A stretch of DNA of 64,000 nucleotides, from contig CADEEV010000002.1 in assembly GCA_902826455.1 (NCBI GenBank), positions 124,001 to 188,000 of the forward strand, in the 5' to 3' direction. The position numbers and the translations under genes were made by a program. The DNA comes from an uncultured Acidobacteriota bacterium. GTDB lineage: Bacteria > Acidobacteriota > Vicinamibacteria > Fen-336. Under the pieces are notes generated by a model. The model ran no database searches. It was not told where the DNA came from and saw nothing but the letters and a program-made list of their open reading frames with translations. Below, piece after piece: positions 33,544 through 42,107 of the stretch (position 1 is its first letter; the number at the start of each line of letters is the position of its first letter).

Positions 33544-33574
33544 GGCCCCAGCTTAGAACAAACGCGGTCCCGGG

Positions 33575-36316
33575 CTACTCCGAACGGAGCGCGACGAGAG
33601 GATCGACCGAGGCGGCGCGCCGCGCCGGCAGGAGCGCCGCCAGGAGGCCGACGCCGAGCATCGTCGCAATGGCGAGAGCCAGGATCCGGTGGTCGCTGGC
33701 GGCGAGCCCGAACAGCATCGATTCGACCACGCGTCGGCCGGCGAGCGCCGCGGGCGCGCCGATCACGATGCCCACGGCGACCAGGATCAGGGACTGCCGG
33801 ACGACCATGGCCGCGAGCCTGCCGCGGCGGGCTCCCAGCGCCATGCGGACGCCGATCTCGCGCGTGCGCCGGGCCACGTTGTAGCCGAGCAGGCCGAACA
33901 GCCCCGTCGCGCACAGCACCAGGGTGGCGGCGCCGAGCAGGCTCGCGAGCCGCGCGAACATGCGCTCCTGCTGGAGCGAGTCGCGGGCCTGCTGCGCCTG
34001 GCTGCCGAAGGCCGACACGGCCAGCGTCGGGTGGTCGCGCCGCAATGCCGCCCGCAGCGACGCCACGACGTCGAGCGGATCGCCAGAGGTCTTCACGGCC
34101 AGCACCGCGCGGGTCGGCGGCTGTTGTCGAGCGCTCACGTACAAGGTGGCCGGCGCGTCGTCGCGCAGCGTGCGGTAGTGTGCGTCGGGCACGACGCCGA
34201 CCACTTCGTAGGGGTGCGCCTCGTCCTCGGGATCGAAGAGCCGTCGCCCCAGCACGTCCTCGGTGCCGAAGGTCTGGCGCGCGAGCCGGCGGTTGACGAC
34301 GGCGACTCGCGCCCGGTCCGTCCGGTCGGCGCCGGAGAAGCCGCGGCCGCGCAGGAACGGGATGCGGTAGGCGGCGAAGAACGCGTCTCCGACGGCGAGC
34401 ACGTGGGTCTGGTGCGCGCCCTCGAACGCCGACGCCCCGGGTCCGTCGCGGGGAGGCAGCGGCGCGCCCACGGCGAGCGTGACGCCGATCGCGCCCGACT
34501 GCGAGAGCAGCCGCTGGCTCGTGAGGGTCGCCGTGTCGACGCCCGGCACCGCGCCGGCGGTCTCGAGCACCCCGGCGTACAGGGCTCCGCGATCGGGGCC
34601 GCCGGCCTGGTCCGAGGGATCGAGGTCCACGAGCAGCAGCCGCGACATGTCGAAGCCGGGATCCACGGCTTCCAGGTTGCGCGCCGAGGCCACGAGCCAG
34701 CCGGCGCTCGCGACGAGGACGAGGGTGAGGGCCACCTGGGCCACGACCAGGGCGCTGCCTAGCGGACGCCGACCCGTCGCGCGCGCGGCGCGGCTGTCGA
34801 GACTCGCCGCCGTGCCCGGGCGCGTGAGGCGCAGCGCGGGCGCCAGCGCGAACGAGAGCGCGCACAGACCCGCCACTGCGGCGGCGAAGGCAAAGGTGCC
34901 CGCCCGCAGCGGCAGGTCCACGATGAATTCTTCGCTGTCCGCCACGGCCGGGAGCAGCGCCGCCGCCGCGACGCGCGCGAGGATCAGCCCGAAGCCGGCG
35001 GCCGCGGCCGCGAGCAGCAGGCCCTCGGTCAGCAGTTGACGGACGATGCGGCGCCGCGAGGCCCCGATGGCGAGCCGCGTCGCGACCTCGTGGCCCCGCG
35101 CCTCGCCGCGGGCGAGCTGCAGGCTCGCCACGTTCGCGCAGGCCGTGAGCAGCAGCAGGCCCACGATCACGGCCATCGTGGCCAGCGACGCGCGCGTGTG
35201 GTCGCGGCGCTCGAGCTGGCCGCGGCTGCCTGGGAGCAGCTCGAGGCGCGGCAGGTCGGCGGCGCCGAGCTCGGGCTTGGAGGCGGCCGTGGTCCGTGAC
35301 AGCACCGTTTGCAGCCGCGGCAGCAGCACCGCGTCGCTCCCGCCCGGGCGCAGCCGCGCCATCATCAGCACGTGCCAGTAGCTGGGGCTCGCGGCTTCGT
35401 CGTTGTGCGAGAGCGTGCGGAAGTGGACGAGTGGAAACGTGAACTGGGGACGATCGTGCACCTGGAGGGTGCCGTGGAAGCCGCGCGGCGCCACCCCGAC
35501 GATGGAGAACGCGACGCCGTTCACCACGATCAGCCGGCCCAGGGCCGAGGCGTCGCCTCCGAAGCGTTCCTGCCAGTAGGCATGGCTCAAGACCACGACC
35601 GGCGGGGCTTCGGGGCGGTCGTCGCCGGGGCCGAGCAGGCGGCCCGCGGCCGGAGCGAGCCCGAGTGTCGCGTAGTAGCTCCCCGAGACCACCTGGCCGC
35701 CGGTGCGTTCGGCGAGGCCGTCGACGAGCGCGTTCACGCGATAGAGGTCCGCGAAGCCGAAGATCTCGGCCTCGCCAGCCGCGGCCGCGCGCATCTCCCG
35801 CCACGCGACCTCGGAGAACGACGTGCTGCGCATGCCGTCCTCGTCGCGCGATCCGGTCCCCTCGAGGGCCCCGAAGGGCGACCGCGGGCCCGACGTCCAG
35901 CGCAGCACGCGCAGGGACTCGGGGTCGCCCACGGGCAGGCGACGCAGCAGCAGGGCGTCCGAGAGCGTGAACACGGTGGTGCCGGCGCCGATCGCGATCG
36001 CGAGGGACGCGACGGCGGCGGCGGTGAAGAGCGGCGAGCGGCGCAGCACCCGCGCGCCGTAGGCCAGGTCCTGGATGAACGACTCGAGAGTGGGGAAGCT
36101 CCACAAGGCGCGGGCGTCCTCGCGGGCGAGGCTCGCGCTGCCGAAGCGCAGCCGTGCCTGCCGCTCCGCTTCCTCCGGTGCCATGCCTTCCTCGACGAGG
36201 GCGTCGCGGCGCAGGGCGATGTGGCCCTCGATCTCCTCGCGCAGCTCGGCGTCCAGGAGATCGCGGCGCAGGAAAGCGCGGGCGCGCTCCCCTAGGCGAG
36301 ACAGGGGGCCGCTCAC
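33575..36316 (-). CDS. ABC-type FtsX/MacB permease of the ADOP kind (2), with prefix domain
   Basis: A 913-aa permease. The first ~75 residues form the cytosolic 'permease prefix' (DLLDAELREEIEGHIALRRDALVEEGMAPEEAERQARLRFG), absent from copy 1. Then come FtsX helix 1 (about 95-125), a MacB-type core domain, a triple-helix block (about 380-520), a second core domain and C-terminal helices with REIGVRMALGA. These permeases usually sit after a padR gene, as here: GTG 36316 overlaps the padR stop as GTGA. Exported substrate unknown. No ATPase gene is adjacent. Confidence 0.92.
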   Translation of the reverse strand: MSGPLSRLGERARAFLRRDLLDAELREEIEGHIALRRDALVEEGMAPEEAERQARLRFGSASLAREDARALWSFPTLESFIQDLAYGARVLRRSPLFTAAAVASLAIAIGAGTTVFTLSDALLLRRLPVGDPESLRVLRWTSGPRSPFGALEGTGSRDEDGMRSTSFSEVAWREMRAAAAGEAEIFGFADLYRVNALVDGLAERTGGQVVSGSYYATLGLAPAAGRLLGPGDDRPEAPPVVVLSHAYWQERFGGDASALGRLIVVNGVAFSIVGVAPRGFHGTLQVHDRPQFTFPLVHFRTLSHNDEAASPSYWHVLMMARLRPGGSDAVLLPRLQTVLSRTTAASKPELGAADLPRLELLPGSRGQLERRDHTRASLATMAVIVGLLLLTACANVASLQLARGEARGHEVATRLAIGASRRRIVRQLLTEGLLLAAAAAGFGLILARVAAAALLPAVADSEEFIVDLPLRAGTFAFAAAVAGLCALSFALAPALRLTRPGTAASLDSRAARATGRRPLGSALVVAQVALTLVLVASAGWLVASARNLEAVDPGFDMSRLLLVDLDPSDQAGGPDRGALYAGVLETAGAVPGVDTATLTSQRLLSQSGAIGVTLAVGAPLPPRDGPGASAFEGAHQTHVLAVGDAFFAAYRIPFLRGRGFSGADRTDRARVAVVNRRLARQTFGTEDVLGRRLFDPEDEAHPYEVVGVVPDAHYRTLRDDAPATLYVSARQQPPTRAVLAVKTSGDPLDVVASLRAALRRDHPTLAVSAFGSQAQQARDSLQQERMFARLASLLGAATLVLCATGLFGLLGYNVARRTREIGVRMALGARRGRLAAMVVRQSLILVAVGIVIGAPAALAGRRVVESMLFGLAASDHRILALAIATMLGVGLLAALLPARRAASVDPLVALRSE

Positions 36317-36660
36317 GCCTTCACCGGCTTCATGACCCGGCCGATGGCCGTGAGCAGCCGCGAGAAGCTCGACTCGCTGGTCTCGAGCTGCTTGCGGCCG
36401 GCGCGCGTCAGCCGGTAGAAGCGGGCGCGCCGGTTGTTGAGCGAGTGGCCCCAGTCCGAGGCGATCAGGCCCTGGAGCTGGAGCCTCTGCAGAGCGGGGT
36501 AGAGCGTGCCCTCCTCCACCTTGAGCACGTCCTCGGAGAGCTGCTGGATGTGCTCGGCGATGCCATAGCCGTGCATCACGCCGCGAGTCAGGCTCTTGAG
36601 GATCAGCATGTCGAGGGTGCCGGGTAGCAGGACCTCGCGGGACGGCTTCTTCGTTCCCAT
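36313..36660 (-). CDS. PadR-family transcriptional regulator
   Basis: A 115-aa winged-helix repressor: LLPGTLDMLILKSLTRGVMHGYGIAEHIQQLSEDVLKVEEGTLYPALQRLQLQGLI is the PadR DNA-binding domain, followed by a short dimerising helix. It likely controls the permease gene that overlaps it by 4 nt. ATG 36660 lies only 4 nt after the predicted +1 of a good promoter (TTGACA-N17-TATCCC) and lacks a Shine-Dalgarno, so it is probably leaderless. In frame upstream, ATG 36825 has GGAGG 4 nt before it and would add 55 residues starting with a hydrophobic segment. I treat the shorter form as the main product. Confidence 0.9.
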   Translation of the reverse strand: MGTKKPSREVLLPGTLDMLILKSLTRGVMHGYGIAEHIQQLSEDVLKVEEGTLYPALQRLQLQGLIASDWGHSLNNRRARFYRLTRAGRKQLETSESSFSRLLTAIGRVMKPVKA

Positions 36661-36670
36661 AGATGCGCTA

Positions 36671-36699
36671 GGGATACACCCGAGACGCCCGGCTGTCAA
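36671..36699 (-). promoter_or_regulatory. Sigma-70-type promoter for padR
   Basis: On the minus strand: TTGACA (36699-36694), 17-nt spacer, TATCCC (36676-36671). The perfect -35 and ideal spacing in a GC-rich background make this the best promoter seen in the window. +1 is predicted near 36664, 4 nt before the padR ATG. Confidence 0.65.
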
Positions 36700-36883
36700 G
36701 GAAGAGCTGGACGTTGAGCCGCGCCTGGAGCTCGACGCGGCGGCGCGCATCGACTCCCGCGCGGCTACGGCAATGGCGCCCGACCCGACGAGGGCCAGGG
36801 CGGGAATGACGGCGGCAGATCGCATGATTCCTCCAGACTCGAAGGGCATTCGCCAGGCCCGGTCCGAGTTCCGAAAAACTCCC

Positions 36884-36913
36884 TTGACCCGCGAAACGAA
36901 CGAGGCGCAGAAT
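36884..36913 (+). promoter_or_regulatory. Candidate promoter for the Calx-beta protein gene
   Basis: TTGACC (36884-36889), 18-nt spacer, CAGAAT (36908-36913), followed by a short leader with a TAAGGGG Shine-Dalgarno at 36932-36938 before ATG 36945. It shares the 284-bp divergent region with the padR promoter. The rest of that region shows no other convincing element. Confidence 0.5.
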
Positions 36914-36944
36914 CGTTCACTTTCCCATCAGTAAGGGGTGCTTC

Positions 36945-39098
36945 ATGCTCCCAAGATTCGTGGCGGTCACGGTCGCCTGCGCGACGTGGGCAGAACTCGT
37001 GTGCGCGCAGGAGTTCCAGGTCAACACGTACACGGCCGGCGACCAGCGCGCGCCCAGCGTGGCGAGCGATGCCAACGATGCGTTCGTCGTCGCCTGGCAG
37101 TCCGGCAGCGCCGTGCGCGTCCAGCGCTTCAGTTCGGACGCCACGCCCTTGGGTAACGAGCTCTCGTTGCTCCTTGGCGATCAACCGACGATCGGGGCGG
37201 ATGCCGGTGGCGGCTTCGTCATCGCCCGGCGAACCGGGGACTACGTCAGTGCACGACGGTTCGACTCGAACGCAACGCCAGTGGGGGGCGACTTCGTGGT
37301 CAATACGAGCTCGACCTGCGGCGCCTTCTACTACTACAACTGTAGTCTGCCTCTCTTGAAGTCGAGTCCGGCGCTGGCCCGGAACGGAGCGGGACGCTTC
37401 GTGGTCGCCTGGCAGAGCGGAAGCCTCCCGTCGGGTGTCCAGCAGGTCTTCGGGCGTGCGTTCCAAGCCGACGGCTCACCGCTCGGGAACGAGTTTCCAA
37501 TCAGCGAAGGCCCGGCTCCGAGCCAGACCCCCGCGACGGCGATCGACCCGGCCGGCAACTTCATCGTCGCCTGGCAGCAGTCAGGCGGGAATCCGGGTGT
37601 GTTCGGCCGGCGGTTCGCCGCGAACGCATCTCCACAGGGCGGCGCCTTCGCCGTCAGCAGCGCCGGAGTTCGGGGGCATCCTTCGGTGGCCACGGTGGCC
37701 AGCGGTTCGTTCCTGGTGGTCTGGCACGCGTCGGATCCCGGCTCGCCGTCCGACCCCGATGGCGTCTACGCACGGCTCTACGATGGCTCCGGTGATCCGC
37801 AGACGGACGAGTTCCTGGTGAACATGCAGACGACGGGCGCCCAGATCAACCCGGTCGTCGCGGCCACGGGGGATGGGTTCACGGTCGTCTGGCAGAGTGC
37901 CGACCAGGACGGCTCCGGCCAGGGCGTGTTTCGGAGAGAGCTCGACGCCGCCGGCGGCTTCGTGGGCGCCGAGTTCCAGGTCAACGCATTCACCACCGGT
38001 GACCAGGACGAGCCCGCAGTTGCGGCGAACGGAGCCGTGATCTGGACGAGTGGGGCACAGGACGGATCGGGCCGTGGCGTGTTCGGGAGAGTCGATCGCG
38101 GCCTGGTCGCCCAAGACGTCTCCGTCATCGAAGGCCACTCGGGCACGTCGACGGCCATCGTTCCCGTGACCCTCGACGTGCCACGCGACGAGGCCTTGAC
38201 CGTTCACTACCTGACGACGTTTGGATCCGCCGTCGCGGCGGACTTCAAGACGAAGGCCGGCCAGATCGTCATCGGGCCGGGCCAGACCTCCGGGGGCATC
38301 GAGGTGTCGGTCAAGGGCGACACCAAGAGCGAATCCGACGAGAGCTTCTTCGTCGATGTGGAGGCATCCGGCGGTGGTTCAACTCTCACTTCGCGGGCGG
38401 AAGTGACCATCCTGGATGACGATCCGCTTCCGGTGCTCTCCATCGACGACGCGACCCTGCTGGAGGGGGGCGTCGGGGAAAAGCGCAAGCTGTCCTTCCG
38501 CGTGCGCCTCTCGCCGGCGAGCGGCCAGCCCGCGGCGGTGAGCTGGGCTACGGAGGATGGATCGGCGAGCGCCCCAGATTCGTATCTGGCGGCCTCCGGC
38601 AGCCTGCTCTTCGGAGCGGGGGCCACCTCCAAGAACGTGACGGTCACCCTCAAGGGCAACACCATCGACGAAGGCGACAAGACCTTCACCGTGCAGTTGA
38701 CCCACCCGTTCGGGTCCGGGCTGGCTGACGCCGAGGCCCTCGGCACGATCCTGAACGACGATGCGCCCCCGTTGCCCGTGGTCTCCGTACTGAACGCCGC
38801 CCCCGTGCTCGAGGGCGAGCCCGCGAGCTTCGTGGTCACGATGGCGCCGACTCCGACACAGAGCGTGAGCGTGAAGTACGCCACTGCGGCCGGCAGCGCG
38901 ACGCAGGGGCCGGACTTCACCCGGAAGACCGGCACGCTCACGTTCCAGGCCGGGCAGGGGGCGAAGACCGTGGTGGTGCCAACCCGCAGTGACGCGTTGT
39001 TGGAGGGCCCGGAGTCGTTCCAGCTCAACCTGAGTGCGCCCAACGGCTGTGCGGTCGGCGTGGGCACTGGCCAAGCGATCATCACGAATCAGCCGTGA
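36945..39098 (+). CDS. Secreted Calx-beta repeat surface protein, 717 aa
   Basis: Signal peptide (about 1-21, VCAQ) followed by about 360 residues of repeats built on 'FVVAWQSG...GRxF...G..xGxEFxVN', a propeller-like pattern common in secreted proteins of this type. Three Calx-beta domains follow (about 387-495, 496-608, 612-715), each with a conserved core (YLTTFGSAVAADFKTKAG, WATEDGSASAPDSYLAASG, YATAAGSATQGPDFTRKTG) and ending in acidic LDDD/LNDD turns that bind Ca2+ in the family. Probably cell-surface or extracellular. GC and codon use are slightly lower than neighbours. It overlaps the next gene by 4 nt. Confidence 0.85.
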   Translation: MLPRFVAVTVACATWAELVCAQEFQVNTYTAGDQRAPSVASDANDAFVVAWQSGSAVRVQRFSSDATPLGNELSLLLGDQPTIGADAGGGFVIARRTGDYVSARRFDSNATPVGGDFVVNTSSTCGAFYYYNCSLPLLKSSPALARNGAGRFVVAWQSGSLPSGVQQVFGRAFQADGSPLGNEFPISEGPAPSQTPATAIDPAGNFIVAWQQSGGNPGVFGRRFAANASPQGGAFAVSSAGVRGHPSVATVASGSFLVVWHASDPGSPSDPDGVYARLYDGSGDPQTDEFLVNMQTTGAQINPVVAATGDGFTVVWQSADQDGSGQGVFRRELDAAGGFVGAEFQVNAFTTGDQDEPAVAANGAVIWTSGAQDGSGRGVFGRVDRGLVAQDVSVIEGHSGTSTAIVPVTLDVPRDEALTVHYLTTFGSAVAADFKTKAGQIVIGPGQTSGGIEVSVKGDTKSESDESFFVDVEASGGGSTLTSRAEVTILDDDPLPVLSIDDATLLEGGVGEKRKLSFRVRLSPASGQPAAVSWATEDGSASAPDSYLAASGSLLFGAGATSKNVTVTLKGNTIDEGDKTFTVQLTHPFGSGLADAEALGTILNDDAPPLPVVSVLNAAPVLEGEPASFVVTMAPTPTQSVSVKYATAAGSATQGPDFTRKTGTLTFQAGQGAKTVVVPTRSDALLEGPESFQLNLSAPNGCAVGVGTGQAIITNQP

Positions 39099-39727
39099 AG
39101 CGCTGGACTCTACTCGCGCTCATGATGGCGGCCTGGCCGGTCCAGGCAGAGCGTCGCGTCGTCTATTCGCTCCTCGGCGTCGCCAACGAGCGCGTGGAAG
39201 CCGAGCTGCGGCTGGCTCTCGAGTCCACGCCCGGGATCCAGAAGGTGGAGTTCCGCGCACCGGCGGCCGAGCTGTACGTGCGCATGGACGACGCTATCGC
39301 CGACGGGCTCGTGCTCGAGGCCATCGCCGGCGCCGGCTATCGCGCGGTCGTCGGGGCGGGGAAGGGAAGCTACGCGCCCCTGGAGGCGTTCGCACGCGAT
39401 GCGGACGTCTCGACCCTGAGCGCCGATGGGACGGCGGTGGGCCCGCTCGAGCGGCTGCGCGTGAAGGGCCGGTACACGGTGTTCCTCTACTACGCGCTCT
39501 GGTCGACCCCCTGCCGCGACGCGCATCAACAGCTTCGCGAGCTGCTCGAGTTGCGGACCGACGTGGCGGTGCGGCTCCTGAACGTCGTCGACCTCGAAAG
39601 TCCCCTCGCGCGCGAGTTGGGACCGGATTTCGACACGCTCCCGCACCTCGTCGTGTTCCAGCCCACGGGACGGCGCGTGGACCTCTCGGGGTCGAGCCCC
39701 GAGGCGCTGCAGGACGCGCTGCGGTAG
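39095..39727 (+). CDS. Periplasmic fusion: HMA-like N-domain plus degenerate thioredoxin-like C-domain
   Basis: A 210-aa protein with a signal peptide (1-18, WPVQA). Residues about 20-85 (RVVYSLLGVANERVEAELRLALESTPGIQKVEFRAPAAELYVRMDD) have the beta-alpha-beta pattern of heavy-metal-associated domains but lack the CxxC metal site. Residues about 115-210 read as a thioredoxin-like fold (GRYTVFLYYALWSTPCRDAHQQLREL... LPHLVVFQPTGRRVDLSG), with a single Cys where CxxC is expected (STPC). So it is probably structural or peptide-binding, not redox-active. GTG start overlaps the Calx-beta gene stop (GTGA), suggesting a joint role at the envelope. Fold calls by pattern only. Confidence 0.6.
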   Translation: MKRWTLLALMMAAWPVQAERRVVYSLLGVANERVEAELRLALESTPGIQKVEFRAPAAELYVRMDDAIADGLVLEAIAGAGYRAVVGAGKGSYAPLEAFARDADVSTLSADGTAVGPLERLRVKGRYTVFLYYALWSTPCRDAHQQLRELLELRTDVAVRLLNVVDLESPLARELGPDFDTLPHLVVFQPTGRRVDLSGSSPEALQDALR

Positions 39728-39735
39728 GCGCCGGC

Positions 39736-39754
39736 CCGGTGATACAGTCACCGG
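39736..39754. promoter_or_regulatory. Inverted repeat CCGGTGA-N5-TCACCGG upstream of GH3 gene
   Basis: Perfect 7-bp arms (39736-39742 and 39748-39754) around TACAG. A -10-like TACAGT (39743-39748) overlaps the centre, which would make this a repressor operator, or a hairpin in the 5' leader. A related partial repeat, CCGGTGA-AG-TCACGG, lies at 42044-42058 in front of the aminotransferase gene. Confidence 0.45.
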
Positions 39755-39778
39755 CCTGAACGCGAACCGGAGGCCTTG

Positions 39779-42040
39779 ATGAAGACCGCTGTCCTGTTGC
39801 TGACCGCCGCCCTCGCCGCCCCGTCCGCCACGGCCCAGGCCCTCGATCCCGTGATCGAGAAGAAGGTGGACGCGCTTCTCCAGCAGATGACGCTCGAGGA
39901 GAAGGTCGGCCAGCTCAACCAGTACAGCTCGGCCTTCGACCCGACGGGTCCGGCGCCCACCGAGGGCGGCGCCGCGGACGTCTACAAGCAGATCAAGGCC
40001 GGCCAGGTCGGCTCGCTGCTGAACGTGCTCGGCGCCGATGCCACCCGCAAGGCGCAGCAGCTCGCGGTCGAGAACAGCCGCCTCAAGATCCCGCTCTTCT
40101 TCGGCTACGACGTGATCCACGGCTACCGCACCATCTTCCCGGTGCCGCTGGGCGAGTCCGCGAGCTGGAACATGGAGGCGATCGAGCGCTCGGCGCGGAT
40201 CGCCGCCACCGAGGCCGCGGCCGCGGGCCAGCACTGGACCTTCGCGCCCATGGTCGACGTGAGCCGCGATCCGCGCTGGGGTCGCATCATGGAAGGCGCC
40301 GGCGAGGACACCTACCTCGGCGCCCGCATCGCGGCGGCCCGCGTCAAGGGCTTCCAGGGCAAGGACCTCGCGGCCGTCGACAGCCTCGCGGCCTGTGCCA
40401 AGCATTTCGCGGCCTACGGTTTCGGCGAGGCCGGACGCGACTACAACACGGCCGACATCTCGGAGCAGACGCTGCGCAACGTGGTGCTGCCGCCGTTCAA
40501 GGCCGCCCTCGACGCCGGCGCCGCCACGTTCATGAACTCGTTCAACGAGATCGGCGGCATCCCGGCCACGGGCAGCGTGCACCTGCAGCGCGACATCCTG
40601 AAGGGCGAATGGGGCTTCTCGGGCATGGTGGTCTCGGACTGGGGCTCGATCGGCGAGATGATCGACCACGGCTACGCCGCCAACCTCAAGGACGCCGCGC
40701 ACATCGCGCTCAACGCCGGCAGCGACATGGACATGGAGTCGCGCGCCTACCTGCCGCACCTCCCTGGCCTCGTGAAGAGCGGTGCCGTCGACGTGAAGCT
40801 CGTGGACGACGCCGCGCGGCGCGTGCTGCGGCTCAAGTTCCGGCTGGGCCTGTTCGACGATCCCTACCGCCACTCCGACGTCGCGCGCGAGAAGGCGACG
40901 CTGGGCAAGGCCGAGTTCGTGACGGCGGCCCGCGAGATCGCCCGCGACTCGATGGTGTTGCTCAAGAACGATGGCCTGCTGCCCCTCGCGAAGAACGTCG
41001 GCACGATCGCCGTGATCGGCCCGCTCGCGAACGACAAGGACTCGCCCCTCGGGAACTGGCGCGGCACCGGCGTCGCCAACTCGGCGGTGTCGCTGCTCGA
41101 GGGCATCGAGGCCGCGGTCTCGCCCCAGACGAAGGTCGTCCACGCGGTCGGGGCGGCGCTCGCCACCGGCCAGCGCGGCTTTCCGATCGAGGTCGTCTAC
41201 AACACCAGCGACCGCAGCGGCTTCCCGGCCGCGGTCGAGGCCGCGAAGTCGGCCGACGTCGTGGTACTGGCGCTGGGCGAAGACGCGTTCCAGTCGGGCG
41301 AGGGCCGCAGCCAGGCCGACATCCGCCTGAAGGGCCTGCAGAACGAGCTGCTCGAGGCCGTGCTCGCGGTGAATACGAAGGTCGTGGTGGTGCTGATGAA
41401 CGGACGGCCCCTCGCGATCCCCGAGGTCGACAAGAGCGCGCCCGCGATCCTCGAGGCTTGGTTCGCGGGCTCCCAGGCGGGCCACGCGATCGCCGACGTG
41501 CTGTTCGGCGACGCGAACCCGTCCGGCAAGCTGCCCTCGGGCTTCCCGCGCGCGGTCGGCCAGCTTCCTTACTCCTACAGCCACAAGAACACGGGCCGGC
41601 CGGGACCGAAGACCGAGGTCTTCTGGGCCCACCACACGGACCTCACGAACGACCCGCTGTATCCCTTCGGCTTCGGGCTCAGCTACACGACGTTCGCCTA
41701 CGGCAACGTCAAGGCGAGCGCCCCGGCCTTCGACAAGACCGGCTCGGTCACGATCAGCGCGACGCTCACGAACACGGGCAAGCGCGCGGGCACCGAGGTC
41801 GTGCAGCTCTACGTGCGGGACCTCGTCGGTAGCACCACGCGTCCCGTCAAGGAGCTCAAGGGCTTCGAGCGCGTGACGCTGCAGGCGGGTGCCTCGAAGG
41901 ACGTGACGTTCACGCTGAAGGCCGCGGACCTCGCGTTCTACACGGCCGCGGGCCGCTGGGAGGCCGAGCCCGGCGCATTCAAGGCGATGATCGGCGGCAA
42001 TTCGCGCGACGTGCAGGAGGTCGCCTTCAGCCTGCGCTAG
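39779..42040 (+). CDS. bglX: Periplasmic GH3 beta-glucosidase (2)
   Basis: A 753-aa exported GH3 enzyme: signal peptide (about 1-20, ATAQA), N-domain (KIPLFFGYDVIHGYRTIFPVPLG, CAKHFAAYGFGEAGRDY), nucleophile Asp in MVVSDWGSIGEM, C-domain (VVLALGEDAFQSGEGRSQADI), and fibronectin III-like tail. It is a paralogue of the gene at 28.2-30.5 kb but with the standard SDW nucleophile context. ATG 39779 has GGAGG at 39769-39773; a TTG three nt earlier is ignored. Confidence 0.94.
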   Translation: MKTAVLLLTAALAAPSATAQALDPVIEKKVDALLQQMTLEEKVGQLNQYSSAFDPTGPAPTEGGAADVYKQIKAGQVGSLLNVLGADATRKAQQLAVENSRLKIPLFFGYDVIHGYRTIFPVPLGESASWNMEAIERSARIAATEAAAAGQHWTFAPMVDVSRDPRWGRIMEGAGEDTYLGARIAAARVKGFQGKDLAAVDSLAACAKHFAAYGFGEAGRDYNTADISEQTLRNVVLPPFKAALDAGAATFMNSFNEIGGIPATGSVHLQRDILKGEWGFSGMVVSDWGSIGEMIDHGYAANLKDAAHIALNAGSDMDMESRAYLPHLPGLVKSGAVDVKLVDDAARRVLRLKFRLGLFDDPYRHSDVAREKATLGKAEFVTAAREIARDSMVLLKNDGLLPLAKNVGTIAVIGPLANDKDSPLGNWRGTGVANSAVSLLEGIEAAVSPQTKVVHAVGAALATGQRGFPIEVVYNTSDRSGFPAAVEAAKSADVVVLALGEDAFQSGEGRSQADIRLKGLQNELLEAVLAVNTKVVVVLMNGRPLAIPEVDKSAPAILEAWFAGSQAGHAIADVLFGDANPSGKLPSGFPRAVGQLPYSYSHKNTGRPGPKTEVFWAHHTDLTNDPLYPFGFGLSYTTFAYGNVKASAPAFDKTGSVTISATLTNTGKRAGTEVVQLYVRDLVGSTTRPVKELKGFERVTLQAGASKDVTFTLKAADLAFYTAAGRWEAEPGAFKAMIGGNSRDVQEVAFSLR

Positions 42041-42107
42041 GGGCCGGTGAAGTCACGGTAAGATGGCGGCACCCCTGCCACCCGCGGGGGATCCCCGGGA
42101 GACTCGA

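Noticed and set aside
36661-36944. A gene in the padR/Calx-beta divergent region
   Set aside because: Only the in-frame upstream extension of padR is open; the rest looks regulatory.
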